NCBI RefSeq assembly: GCF_007786445.1
Contig: NZ_VNJI01000058.1
Span: 1 to 47,534 of the forward strand
Direction of reading: 5' to 3'
Source of the DNA: Paenibacillus cremeus
GTDB lineage: Bacteria; Bacillota; Bacilli; Paenibacillales; NBRC-103111
DNA: 47,534 nt
Below the pieces are notes generated by a model that was not told the DNA's origin, did no database searches, and saw only the letters and a list, made by a program, of their open reading frames with translations. Below, piece after piece: positions 26,742 to 34,644 of the stretch. Position 1 is the first letter of the stretch. Each line of letters begins with the position of its first letter. A program made the translations under genes and the position numbers.

Positions 26742-26984
26742 TTGTTGAAGGGACAGTTTAATAAACCACCAGTTCAAGAACAAGAGACTTCAGTTTGGAT
26801 ATGTATTAAAGAAGAATGCAAGGGATGGGTCCGTGAAGACTTTTCGTTCAATAAAGTTCCCAATTGTGCATTGTGCGACTCAGAGATGGTTCGCGGAACA
26901 AAAGTTCTTCCCATTCTAAGCATTGAAAAAATGGAATCAAATCCGGATACAACTATGAGAAAACACCGTCGCAGTATCGTGTGA
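26742..26984 (+). CDS. YdjO-like cold-induced small protein
   Basis: Protein of 80 residues with four cysteines, arranged as WICIKEECKGWVREDF and NCALCDSEMVRGTKVLP, the zinc-ribbon-like pattern of the YdjO family, whose members are cold-inducible in Bacillus. AGGAGGG precedes two possible TTG starts at 26742 and 26745. The biochemical role is unknown. It is monocistronic, with terminators on either side. Confidence 0.82.
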   Translation: MLKGQFNKPPVQEQETSVWICIKEECKGWVREDFSFNKVPNCALCDSEMVRGTKVLPILSIEKMESNPDTTMRKHRRSIV

Positions 26985-27041
26985 AAAATCATAGCGTTAA
27001 AAGATGGATGCTAAAAATTCTCCTTCACGCAGTTTTCTATA

Positions 27042-27080
27042 AAAACATCGCAAAGCAAAATCGTCGCAATGTTTTTTGTT
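27042..27080 (+). terminator. Terminator after ydjO-like gene
   Basis: AAAACATCGC pairs with GCAATGTTTT (one mismatch), followed by TTGTTTG. Confidence 0.6.
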
Positions 27081-27091
27081 TGTAAAGGGGA

Positions 27092-27146
27092 ATCGGAAAT
27101 GATATCAAGTTCTTATCATGTAGAAAGTGACAAAAACATTAGCGGA
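27092..27146. mobile_element. Degenerate TGTCGGG-element end
   Basis: AATGATATCAAGTTCTTATCA followed by GTGACAAAAACATTA resembles both end-repeats of the mini-element family, with several substitutions. Probably an old remnant. Confidence 0.4.
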
Positions 27147-27218
27147 AACATTGATTGGATTGATTGGATGCAAGCAGCAGCGGCAAAGTGAAGCTGTACA
27201 AACTGTAATTAAAAGAGG

Positions 27219-27482
27219 GTGCTGCGTCAATTGCCTGACGGTGTGGATATCGATCAGCTGTACTTTGACTTGTGGTACTGCAACGGCCCGATCGGAATCG
27301 TGCTTTGGCTTTGCGCTAATGGCGGCGCCCGCAGCTTCACCTTTGGCTCGTGCTATCCTATACAGACCTTTGAAGCCACAGCACTGCAGGTGGATCAGTC
27401 CGATATTTCCTCTGAGCAGCGCCGCGCCTTGGGCGCATCCAATGCAATCCGATATTTAGGATGGATGGAAGGCCTCTCATAA
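27219..27482 (+). CDS. Hypothetical protein of 87 residues
   Basis: GTG 27219 opens MLRQLPDGVDIDQLYFDLWY and the frame closes at 27482, 10 bp before a good terminator, which supports a real gene end. The sequence looks coding (even composition; IGIVLWLCANGGARSFTFGS), but I recognise no family. Only a weak AAAAGAGG directly abuts the start and a stop codon lies just upstream. It may therefore be the 3' part of a gene cut by the adjoining element remnant. Confidence 0.45.
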   Translation: MLRQLPDGVDIDQLYFDLWYCNGPIGIVLWLCANGGARSFTFGSCYPIQTFEATALQVDQSDISSEQRRALGASNAIRYLGWMEGLS

Positions 27483-27491
27483 ATGGTCCAT

Positions 27492-27532
27492 AAGAGTCGA
27501 ACTCACTCACCATAAGAGCTCGACTCTTTTTA
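27492..27532 (+). terminator. Rho-independent terminator
   Basis: AAGAGTCGA pairs with TCGACTCTT, followed by TTTAATTTT. Closes the gene ending at 27482. Confidence 0.7.
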
Positions 27533-27654
27533 ATTTTCTGAAAGAAATTTTAAGCTCGGTACGATAGCGCGGCGTTTGGACTACTGGCAAACAATTCGAT
27601 TTGCATGGATCAAGCAGAAAACAAGTATGCTTTAGCTGCGGTAATCTATAAACA

Positions 27655-28074
27655 GCCTTTAATTTTTTATAATTATATATCTAGTCCTTATACCCGAACA
27701 ATTCTTAGTGTTGAGGGATTGGCCAAGCACTTAAAGTTAAAAAGTATTTAAAAATCTTAGAGAACGTCATTTTGCATCTTATATTATTGAAAATGCTCAT
27801 AGGGAGTTTAAATGACCCTTATTATTCCTTGCCGAGAGAGTCTAATGCTGATAGTCAGAAAAGAGCAATCTCGGTTCTAAACCCCATATTAAAAGAGCAC
27901 ATAGGGAAGAAAATAGCAATCGGGACTCATGGTCTTGTAATGACATTGATGATGAATCATTTTGATCCAGCTTTTGGCTTGGAGTTTTTGAATCAATTAA
28001 AGAAACCAGATATCTATAAAATGCAATTCGAGGACTTAGAATTAAAAGAAGTAACAAGAATGTGGAATGATTAG
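27655..28074 (+). pseudogene. Histidine phosphatase (phosphoglycerate mutase-like) family, decayed
   Basis: Pieces of one family appear in shifting frames: ISSPYTRTILSVEGLAKHL near 27680-27740, then LRERHFASYIIENAHREF, then a long last frame with ESNADSQKRAISVLNPIL, IAIGTHGLVMTLMMNHFDP (second catalytic His) and a C-terminal YKMQFEDLELKEVTRMWND. The N-terminal RHG catalytic motif is missing. At least two frameshifts separate the pieces, so no functional enzyme can be made. Confidence 0.75.
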
Positions 28075-28130
28075 ATTTTATAAGGTTTATCGAAGAGGAC
28101 TAATGACATCATATAATCGTTAGAAAGGGA

Positions 28131-28376
28131 TTGAGCACTATAAAAGAGGTAACCAAACTGATGATTTTCATAGGTGTAAGTATCCTCATATGGTTCATTT
28201 TGGCATTCGTATTTGATTTTTACTTAGTGAAGAAACTTATTACTGAACTTGAAGGTGAGGTTATTATCATACAGCTTATTACGTGGATAGTAGACCCGAT
28301 TATTTCATTGGTGTTCTCCGGAATTTTTTGTTGGATATACTTCAGAAGGCGATTTTCAATCACGGGATTAAGCTAA
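28131..28376 (+). CDS. Small two-span membrane protein
   Basis: Up to 81 residues with two predicted helices: LMIFIGVSILIWFILAFVF and an IIQLITWIVDPIISLVF segment, followed by a basic IYFRRRF end. TTG 28131 abuts AAAGGGA; ATG 28161 with GAGG upstream is an alternative. I recognise no family. A strong hairpin begins about 18 bp after the stop, consistent with a real transcript end. Confidence 0.5.
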   Translation: MSTIKEVTKLMIFIGVSILIWFILAFVFDFYLVKKLITELEGEVIIIQLITWIVDPIISLVFSGIFCWIYFRRRFSITGLS

Positions 28377-28393
28377 CGGATACGATCATGACG

Positions 28394-28440
28394 AACAGGC
28401 AGCCGGTCTTAGGCTGCCTGTTGAAATCTGGGCTTTTTCT
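28394..28440 (+). terminator. Hairpin with delayed T-run
   Basis: AACAGGCAGCC pairs perfectly with GGCTGCCTGTT (28394-28422). A T-rich stretch, CTTTTTCTTTTT, comes about 12 bases later, so termination efficiency is uncertain. Confidence 0.55.
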
Positions 28441-28448
28441 TTTTATAG

Positions 28449-28515
28449 ATAAATATGTTCTTGTCTTTTCCCAGGACAAGAACATACATCGTTTGCCGAG
28501 ATTAGACAAGAATAT
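28449..28515. repeat. Inverted repeat and third copy of the GACAAGAACAT motif
   Basis: ATGTTCTTGTC and GACAAGAACAT form a perfect 11-12-bp inverted repeat around TTTTCCCAG, followed by TAGACAAGAATATAT. These motifs are the same as those in the TGTCGGG elements, so this is probably a rearranged remnant. Confidence 0.45.
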
Positions 28516-28826
28516 ATATTGAGGATAGCCGATGGTTCTAAATATCATGCAAAGGGCATCCCAGCACCGTCTAATTATGTAAAATTATGATGTAAAATTG
28601 ATTATAATTTAATTTTGATCTTACATGATGTGACATGTTTTTCAAGTGCTTTGAGCTAAACTAGTTTTACTTGAAGATGTATTTGGGAGGAGATTTACTA
28701 GTTTGAGTAGCCTCTCACAATCATAGACAAAAGAGCGATTTCAGTAGTAATTCAACAGGGAGCAGCCATCGCGCCCCTGGACTGCACAGCTAGGGGGGAT
28801 CCGAAGCCGTAAACAGAGGTGATTAT
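28516..28826. promoter_or_regulatory. Upstream region of the LacI-type regulator
   Basis: AT-rich; carries direct repeats of ATGTAAAATT and a TATAAT in GATTATAATTT. A leader hairpin, CCCCT/AGGGG, lies at about 28775-28797. A promoter for lacI is expected here but the -35 is unclear. No copy of the nagB operator was found. Confidence 0.35.
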
Positions 28827-29876
28827 ATGAGCGATAAACCAATTACTATTTACGACATCGCCCAAAATGTAAACGCTTCACCCGCGACGGTGTCCCGCGT
28901 TCTTAGTAACAGCGAATATCCGGTCAGCGCCAAATTGAGCCAAAAAATTAAAGCGGTCGCAAAAGAAATGGGCTATACCCCGAACATGCTGGGCAGACAG
29001 CTGAAAAAAAATAACACCATGTCCATTGGCGTCATCATTCCTTCGATTAGCAACCCGTTTTATGCCGATGTTGTTTTGGGAATCGAGGAAATCGCCAGGA
29101 GCAATGGCTACCAGGTGCTGCTGTGCAATTCACACCAAAACCCTGACCTGGAAGCTGAATATTTGCAAACACTGCTCGAAAAACAGGTAAAGGGAATCAT
29201 TTTATCCTCGATATCACGCAAAAAGGGCTGGCTTGCCGGTTATTTGGCCAAAGGTTTGAACATCATTTCCATCGATCAAAAAATTGATAATCGTCATGTA
29301 TATCAGATTGAATTCGATTATCGGAAAGGAAGCGCTCTGGCATGCCGTCATTTGATTGAACAGGGCCACAAAAAAATCGCATTTATTAGCGCCGCGTTAG
29401 ACCGCCCAACCAGACTCAATTTGTATCGAGGGTATCAGGACGCGCTCCGGGAAGCGGGGCTTACGCCGCTTAAAAAAGAATGGATTCAATTATCCAAAGC
29501 CTGCGAAAATCTAAATTACGACAGCGCGTTTGAATTTAACAACGGAAAACAGCTGACCCGTAATCTTTTAAAAATGAAGGATCTGCCTACGGCCATAATA
29601 ACCTGCAACGATCTTACGGCTGCAGGCGTCATTAACGAGCTGAATGAACAAGGGCTTCACGTCCCAGGCGAGGTCTCGGTCGTCGGTTTCGATAATATTG
29701 AGCTATCTCAGATGCTGACGCCTGCACTTACCACCGTGGATCTACCAAAATACGAAATGGGCCGACTGGCCTGCAGCAAGCTAATGGCACTTTTGAACGG
29801 CGACGATACCAACCAAAAAGAAGTCATGCTACAGCCAATTTTAATAGCGAGAAATTCCGTTGCTAGGCTGGAATAA
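28827..29876 (+). CDS. LacI-family transcriptional repressor
   Basis: Regulator of 349 residues. The N-terminal HTH is ITIYDIAQNVNASPATVSRVL (~5-24), with a hinge near PNMLGRQLKK. The periplasmic-binding-protein-like effector domain starts at SIGVIIPSISNPFYADVV and contains VVGFDNIELSQMLTPALTTV near the end. AGAGGTGA precedes the ATG. Its stop codon lies 11 bp before a 30-bp palindrome in front of nagB, the likely operator. The probable inducer is a hexosamine phosphate or related sugar, inferred from the downstream enzymes. Confidence 0.92.
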   Translation: MSDKPITIYDIAQNVNASPATVSRVLSNSEYPVSAKLSQKIKAVAKEMGYTPNMLGRQLKKNNTMSIGVIIPSISNPFYADVVLGIEEIARSNGYQVLLCNSHQNPDLEAEYLQTLLEKQVKGIILSSISRKKGWLAGYLAKGLNIISIDQKIDNRHVYQIEFDYRKGSALACRHLIEQGHKKIAFISAALDRPTRLNLYRGYQDALREAGLTPLKKEWIQLSKACENLNYDSAFEFNNGKQLTRNLLKMKDLPTAIITCNDLTAAGVINELNEQGLHVPGEVSVVGFDNIELSQMLTPALTTVDLPKYEMGRLACSKLMALLNGDDTNQKEVMLQPILIARNSVARLE

Positions 29877-29889
29877 TTGCCATCGTTTC

Positions 29890-29919
29890 TAGAAATCGGT
29901 TTCTAGAAACCGATTTCTA
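29890..29919. promoter_or_regulatory. 30-bp perfect palindromic operator (distal)
   Basis: The sequence from TAGAAATCGG to CCGATTTCTA is perfectly self-complementary over 30 bp, with TTTCTAGAAA at the centre. Probable binding site for the LacI-type repressor encoded just upstream. Confidence 0.7.
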
Positions 29920-29986
29920 TTAGAGCAAAATGCGGAGGAGAACATAAGGATGAATGTAAATAGGCTGGAATAATTGCCATCGTTTC

Positions 29987-30002
29987 TAGAAATCGATTTC
30001 TA
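29987..30002. promoter_or_regulatory. 16-bp perfect palindromic operator (proximal)
   Basis: TAGAAATCGATTTCTA, in the second copy of the duplication, 32 bp before the nagB start. Shares both half-sites with the distal operator but lacks its 14-bp centre. Confidence 0.68.
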
Positions 30003-30033
30003 TTAGAGCAAAATGCGGAAGGAGAACATAAGG

Positions 30034-30780
30034 ATGAATGTAAAGATACTGAAAAACGCGGCTGAGCTTGGAGCAGAGGCGGCAAAAATTGCTGCTAAGG
30101 TACTTAATAATCGGATCGAGGAAAAAGGAAAGGCACGTTTGGTGTTATCTACTGGTGCCTCACAGTTTGAAACGTTAAAAGCGCTTGCGCAGGAAGATGT
30201 CGATTGGAGCAAAGTGGAAATGTTTCATCTGGATGAGTATGTGAACCTTTCCGAAGCGCATCCGGCCAGCTTTCGCAAATATCTAAAGGACCGATTTGTC
30301 GGCCTGATCCCGCTGCAAAAGGCTCATTACGTTAACGGTGAAGGGAATCTGGACGAAAATATAGCTGCTTTGGCGAGCGAAATACGCAAGGAGCCGATCG
30401 ACCTTGCGCTAATCGGAATCGGAGAGAACGCGCATATTGCTTTCAATGATCCGCCAGCTGATTTTGATACGAAGGAAGCATACGTTGTTGTAGATTTGGA
30501 TGAAGCCTGCAAACGGCAGCAGGTTGGAGAGGGCTGGTTCGCCACGTTGAATGATGTTCCGAAGCAGGCCATCACGATGACCGTTCACCAAATCATGCAA
30601 AGTGAAGTCATTTTGTCTTGCGTTCCGCATAAGGTGAAAGCCAAAGCCATTCATGATTTTTTCACAAACGATGTAACTAATCAAATCCCCGCGACCATTT
30701 TAAAAAAACATCCTAACTTCACATTATTGCTGGACGAGCTATCCGCTTCCGAAGCGGTATCCTTCATTGGAAAGGATTGA
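30034..30780 (+). CDS. nagB: Glucosamine-6-phosphate deaminase-family protein (NagB-like)
   Basis: Protein of 248 residues in the NagB/RpiA/SugarP-isomerase fold. It should convert a hexosamine 6-phosphate to ketose phosphate plus ammonia. Visible motifs are VLSTGASQFETL (phosphate loop), MFHLDEYVNLS (LDEY, catalytic region) and LIGIGENAHIAFNDPP, the active-site block. That block normally reads NDGHIAFNEP; here it is ENAHIAFNDP, so the catalytic Asp-Gly is Asn-Ala. Together with a divergent C-terminal half, this suggests a paralogue with shifted substrate. ATG 30034 follows GAAGGAG. It overlaps nagA by its stop codon. Gene symbol given on family grounds. Confidence 0.82.
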   Translation: MNVKILKNAAELGAEAAKIAAKVLNNRIEEKGKARLVLSTGASQFETLKALAQEDVDWSKVEMFHLDEYVNLSEAHPASFRKYLKDRFVGLIPLQKAHYVNGEGNLDENIAALASEIRKEPIDLALIGIGENAHIAFNDPPADFDTKEAYVVVDLDEACKRQQVGEGWFATLNDVPKQAITMTVHQIMQSEVILSCVPHKVKAKAIHDFFTNDVTNQIPATILKKHPNFTLLLDELSASEAVSFIGKD

Positions 30781-31946
30781 GGCGCATTAATAAGACATGG
30801 ATCGGAAAGCACTGGCTTACTGGACAGGCCATTATGGTCACAGCTCAGGACGGTAGTGTACAGACCGTACAGGAAACGGATCAACCGGCACAGCGCTGGA
30901 TTGCTCCGGGTTTAATCGACGTGCAGCTTAACGGTATCGGCGGATACGATTTGAATGATACGGACTTGACCATCGAGACGGTGAAGAAGGTCGTTGAGGT
31001 GCTCCATCGCGGAGGCGTAACCCGGTTTTGTCCCACGGTCGTCACCGGTTCGAAGGAGCGAATGCTGCACTGTATTCGAACGATTGCGAATGCTTGTGAT
31101 GTGGATCCGAAGGTAGCTCATGCGGTCATCGGGATTCATGTCGAAGGGCCGTTTATTGCCTCGGAGGACGGACCCCGCGGAGCGCATAATCTCAAGTGGG
31201 TGCGGGATCCGGATTGGGAAGAATTTCTGGAGTGGCATGAAGCCGCTCAAGGACGGATATGCAAAGTCACCTTAGCACCGGAAAAGCCCGGGGCCATCGC
31301 CTTTATCGAGCGATTGCACCAGTTGGGAATCGTTGCTTCGATCGGTCATACGGCAGCTTCGGAGGAGCACATTCAAGCAGCCGTCCGCGCCGGTGCAACG
31401 ATGAGCACTCACCTGGGCAACGGCGCGCACCCGTATATTAAACGGCATCCTAATTACATTTGGGCACAGCTGGCGGAAGATCGACTATGGGCAGGATTGA
31501 TCCCGGACGGCTTTCACTTGCCGATGTCCACGCTGAAAGTGATGATTCGCACCAAAGGATCCAAGGCAATTCTAACCAGCGATGCGGTCAACCTAGCAGG
31601 AATGCCTCCCGGCAGGTACACGACGCATATTAACGACGATGTGATTTTGGAGGACAACGGCTTCCTGCATCTGGCGAGCACGCCGGATATTTTGGCCGGC
31701 TCGGCCACGCCATTGCATCTTGGCATTCAGAAGGTGGCGGTATCGGGGATCGCCTCGCTGGGCGAAGCTATTACGATGGCAACCAAGCATCCGGCCGAGC
31801 TGTTAGGACTGGATCAGGAAGGCATTGGTACGATTCAGCCCGGCTCTCCGGCGGATCTAATCATCTACGATCAGCACCCGGATGGAAGCTGGACGATTCT
31901 CGTAACGGTATCAAACGGTGAAACGGTGTATGAATACTCCAATTAA
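30777..31946 (+). CDS. nagA: N-acetylglucosamine-6-phosphate deacetylase
   Basis: Amidohydrolase of 389 residues that removes acetyl from GlcNAc-6-phosphate, supplying NagB. Motifs in order: WIAPGLIDVQLNGIGGYDLND, GIHVEGPFIASEDGPRGAHN (metal-binding Glu), ASIGHTAASEEH and THLGNGAHP (metal-binding His), GLIPDGFHLP, ILTSDAVNLAGMPPG (catalytic Asp) and PAELLGLDQEGIGTIQPGSPADLIIYD. The TTG start at 30777 overlaps the nagB stop (TTGA), so translation is coupled. The C-terminal end precedes the dehydrogenase start by only about 20 bp. Confidence 0.93.
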   Translation: MRRINKTWIGKHWLTGQAIMVTAQDGSVQTVQETDQPAQRWIAPGLIDVQLNGIGGYDLNDTDLTIETVKKVVEVLHRGGVTRFCPTVVTGSKERMLHCIRTIANACDVDPKVAHAVIGIHVEGPFIASEDGPRGAHNLKWVRDPDWEEFLEWHEAAQGRICKVTLAPEKPGAIAFIERLHQLGIVASIGHTAASEEHIQAAVRAGATMSTHLGNGAHPYIKRHPNYIWAQLAEDRLWAGLIPDGFHLPMSTLKVMIRTKGSKAILTSDAVNLAGMPPGRYTTHINDDVILEDNGFLHLASTPDILAGSATPLHLGIQKVAVSGIASLGEAITMATKHPAELLGLDQEGIGTIQPGSPADLIIYDQHPDGSWTILVTVSNGETVYEYSN

Positions 31947-31965
31947 AAGGGATGAAGCCCAAACC

Positions 31966-33186
31966 ATGAAAACCTATGCGATTGTCGGTGCAGGCAGCCG
32001 ATGTACATCCATGTTCGCGCTTCCGCTCAGCACTCAGTTTCAAGACGTGGCCCGAATTGTCGGTGTCTACGATATCAATTACAAGCGGGCTCAGCTATTG
32101 CAGCAAAAATGCCGCGGGGAATTTCCGGTCTACGACAGCTTTGAGCAAATGGTTCGGGAAGCCAAGCCAGATATTGTGATTGTAACCACGATCGACCGGT
32201 ACCATCATGAGTACATCATTAAGGCGATGGAGATGGGCTGTGACGTCATCTCGGAGAAGCCGATGACCATCGACGAGGACAAATGCAATGCCATTCTGGA
32301 AGCGGAGCAGCGGACAGGCCGCAAAGTGACCGTCACGTTCAATATGAGGTATAGACCCTTTGCCGCCCGCATCAAAGAACTGCTCCAGCAGAAGACGATT
32401 GGACAGATATTAAGTGTCCACTTCGAATGGTTCCTGGATACGGATCATGGAGCAGACTACTTCCGGCGCTGGCATCGCAAGAAGGAAAACTCCGGCGGAC
32501 TGCTGCTGCATAAGTCGACGCATCATTTTGACTTCATCAACTGGCTGCTGGAAGAGGAGCCGGTTCAGGTATCCGCCTTCGGTTCGCTGCGCTATTACGG
32601 CCCAACGCGAGAGGAGCGAGGGACGCGATGTTTGACCTGTAGCTACAAAAGCAGCTGTGAATTTTACTTTGACATCAACAAGGGATCTCTCAAAGAGCTG
32701 TACCTCGACTGCGAAGATGTGGATGGCTATTACCGCGATCAATGCGTCTTCTCGGAGGAGATTGATATCGAGGATTCGGTGAGCCTGCAGGTGAAATATG
32801 CCGGAGGGGCACTGATGAGCTATTCGCTGACAGCGCATTCCCCGCTGGAAGGCTTCCGACTAGCAATTAACGGAACGGAGGGCCGAATGGAGGTTGAAAC
32901 GTACCATGGCCGAGTCGGACCTTTTGCAGGGGAAGACATTAACCGGCTCAAGGTGTACAACCGCGTGGAGGAAGAAATAACCTATAAGGTGCCTTTAGCC
33001 TTAGGTGCACATGGCGGGGGAGACGAACGGCTGCTGAAGATGCTGTTCCGAGGCAATCTGGAGGATCCGCTGCAACAGCAAGCGAGCTCCTGGGATGGAG
33101 CGATGTCCAATGCAATTGGGTTTGCTGCCAACAAGTCGATGCGGGAAGGTCAATCGATTCTCATAAGTGATTTAGTAAAAAAATAG
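31966..33186 (+). CDS. Gfo/Idh/MocA-family oxidoreductase with Cys cluster
   Basis: NAD(P)-dependent sugar dehydrogenase-like protein of 406 residues. A Rossmann start YAIVGAGSRCTSMF is followed by VISEKPMTIDEDKC (EKP motif) and catalytic-region residues in LLHKSTHHFDFINWLL. A cysteine group, RCLTCSYKSSCEFYF and DCEDVDGYYRDQC, probably binds metal. ATG 31966 begins the Rossmann fold; a GTG at 31918 lies inside nagA and is less likely. The spacing of AAAAGGG is long. It may oxidise a hexosamine or uronate released from imported glycan. Confidence 0.87.
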   Translation: MKTYAIVGAGSRCTSMFALPLSTQFQDVARIVGVYDINYKRAQLLQQKCRGEFPVYDSFEQMVREAKPDIVIVTTIDRYHHEYIIKAMEMGCDVISEKPMTIDEDKCNAILEAEQRTGRKVTVTFNMRYRPFAARIKELLQQKTIGQILSVHFEWFLDTDHGADYFRRWHRKKENSGGLLLHKSTHHFDFINWLLEEEPVQVSAFGSLRYYGPTREERGTRCLTCSYKSSCEFYFDINKGSLKELYLDCEDVDGYYRDQCVFSEEIDIEDSVSLQVKYAGGALMSYSLTAHSPLEGFRLAINGTEGRMEVETYHGRVGPFAGEDINRLKVYNRVEEEITYKVPLALGAHGGGDERLLKMLFRGNLEDPLQQQASSWDGAMSNAIGFAANKSMREGQSILISDLVKK

Positions 33187-33199
33187 GGAGGGTTTCTCG

Positions 33200-34552
33200 A
33201 TGAGAAAAACGTTTTCGTTTACCCTGACTTCACTCCTCATGACCGCACTGATCGGCTGCAGCTCCACTCCAAGCGCTCCGGCTTCCACGGGTGCTACCGG
33301 AACACCGCAGCCGGCAAAACCGACACAGACGGCACAGGCAGACACCAGCAAAAGCAAAGACCCAATCAAGCTGCGCGTCGCCTGGTGGGGCGGTCAATCG
33401 CGTCACGATTACACGCTGAAAATGATCGACATGTACGAAAAGGCGCATCCGAATGTGAAGATCGAAGCCGAGTACGCCGCCTTTGACGACTATTGGAAAA
33501 AGCTTGTACCGCAAGCGGCAGCTAACGATCTGCCCGACGTGATCCAGATGAGCGTGGCCTACATCAGCCAATTCGGCGACAGAGGTCAACTGGAGGATCT
33601 CGGTCCTTACCTGCAAAAGGGCACGATCGACAAGAGCTCAATCTCTGATAGCTATCTGAAGGTCGGCCAATATAACGGCAAGCAGTATCAGCTTACGCTA
33701 GGCGTGAATGCCCTTGCGGTGGCCTACGATCCGCAGATGATCAAGGATGCCGGAGCTACGCTGCCATCAAACAACTGGACATGGGACGATTTGGAAGCGA
33801 TCGGTGCGAAGCTGAAGGCGAAGGGTAAGCTGGTCGCCGCCAACATTGACGACCGCAATTACTTGTCCTTCTATTTGCGCTCCAATGGAGGAAATTTGTT
33901 CCGCCCGGACGGAACCGCGCTGGGCTATACCGACACGAAGCTGTACACCGATTACTACACCCGCCTACAGCGCATGTACAACAACGGGTACCTGCTCTCG
34001 CTCGATAAGCAAGCCCAGAAGAAGGGCGTGCCGGAGGACGACGAGCTAGTCCTGGGCAACGCGGGGACAACGTTCACCTGGTCCAATCTGTTCTCCGCGG
34101 ATTCGGCAATTGCCAAACGTCCGCTTGAAATCGCACCGCCGCCGGGACCGAACATCGACAAGGGGCTGTTCCTCCAGTCAAGCCAAGGGCTATCGGTCTC
34201 GAAGAATTCCAAAAACAAAGAAGAAGCCATCAGCTTCGTGAACTTCATGATCAATGACATTGAAGCGAACAAAATTATGAAGGGCGAGCGCGGGGTGCCG
34301 ATTTCTACGAAGGTGCAGGATGCGATTAAGCCGCTGCTGAGCCCGGCAGATCAAAAAGTCGTAGACTACGTGGCCTGGGCAGGCACGCAAACCAAATCCG
34401 ATAACCCGATTGACCCGATAGGCGCGGTGGAGGTCTCGAAGCTGCTGACGGATACCAGCCAGCAAATTTTGTACAACAAAATCTCGCCTGCCGATGCATC
34501 TGCTAAGTTCTTCAAGGATTCCAACGCCATTTTGGCCAAAAACAAAAAATAG
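33200..34552 (+). CDS. ABC transporter sugar-binding lipoprotein (family 1)
   Basis: Binding lipoprotein of 450 residues. Signal peptide with lipobox LIGC (C20), a Ser/Thr/Pro/Ala-rich linker to ~residue 50, then a family-1 fold: IKLRVAWWGGQSRHDYTLKM, DVIQMSVAYISQFGDRGQLEDL and a C-terminal SKLLTDTSQQILYNKISPADA. GGGAGGG precedes the ATG. A hairpin in the gap to the permease gene may reduce downstream transcription. The ligand is probably an amino-sugar oligosaccharide, based on the neighbours. Confidence 0.92.
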   Translation: MRKTFSFTLTSLLMTALIGCSSTPSAPASTGATGTPQPAKPTQTAQADTSKSKDPIKLRVAWWGGQSRHDYTLKMIDMYEKAHPNVKIEAEYAAFDDYWKKLVPQAAANDLPDVIQMSVAYISQFGDRGQLEDLGPYLQKGTIDKSSISDSYLKVGQYNGKQYQLTLGVNALAVAYDPQMIKDAGATLPSNNWTWDDLEAIGAKLKAKGKLVAANIDDRNYLSFYLRSNGGNLFRPDGTALGYTDTKLYTDYYTRLQRMYNNGYLLSLDKQAQKKGVPEDDELVLGNAGTTFTWSNLFSADSAIAKRPLEIAPPPGPNIDKGLFLQSSQGLSVSKNSKNKEEAISFVNFMINDIEANKIMKGERGVPISTKVQDAIKPLLSPADQKVVDYVAWAGTQTKSDNPIDPIGAVEVSKLLTDTSQQILYNKISPADASAKFFKDSNAILAKNKK

Positions 34553-34574
34553 CCCTCAGCACGAGAATCCGGAT

Positions 34575-34602
34575 CAGGACAGCGTCAATCGGCGCTGTTC
34601 TG
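34575..34602 (+). terminator. Attenuating hairpin between binding protein and permeases
   Basis: CAGGACAGCG pairs with CGCTGTTCTG around an 8-base loop. There is no immediate T-run, so it may stabilise the upstream mRNA end or attenuate rather than fully terminate. Confidence 0.5.
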
Positions 34603-34644
34603 GTTCATTTATACTCTTTTTTAGTAAAGGGGGAAACCTATTCA

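Larger units (their letters stand above)
29864..30044. repeat. Tandem duplication of the lacI-nagB intergenic segment (97 bp and 84 bp)
   Basis: Copy 1 (29864-29960) and copy 2 (29961-30044) both start TAGGCTGGAATAATTGCC and end ATGAATGTAAA. Each runs from the last codons of lacI to the first codons of nagB. Copy 1 has 14 extra bases in its operator; copy 2 has one extra A in the ribosome site. The join creates a seven-residue open frame, MNVNRLE (29950-29973), with its own GGAGGAG. Confidence 0.92.

Noticed and set aside
27127..27459. Alternative frame overlapping the 87-residue hypothetical protein
   Set aside because: Composition is less protein-like than the 27219 frame and it does not end at the terminator.
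29881..30030. Repeated palindromic sequence considered as a possible CRISPR array
   Set aside because: Only two unequal copies, each including gene ends; explained by one tandem duplication of an operator region.
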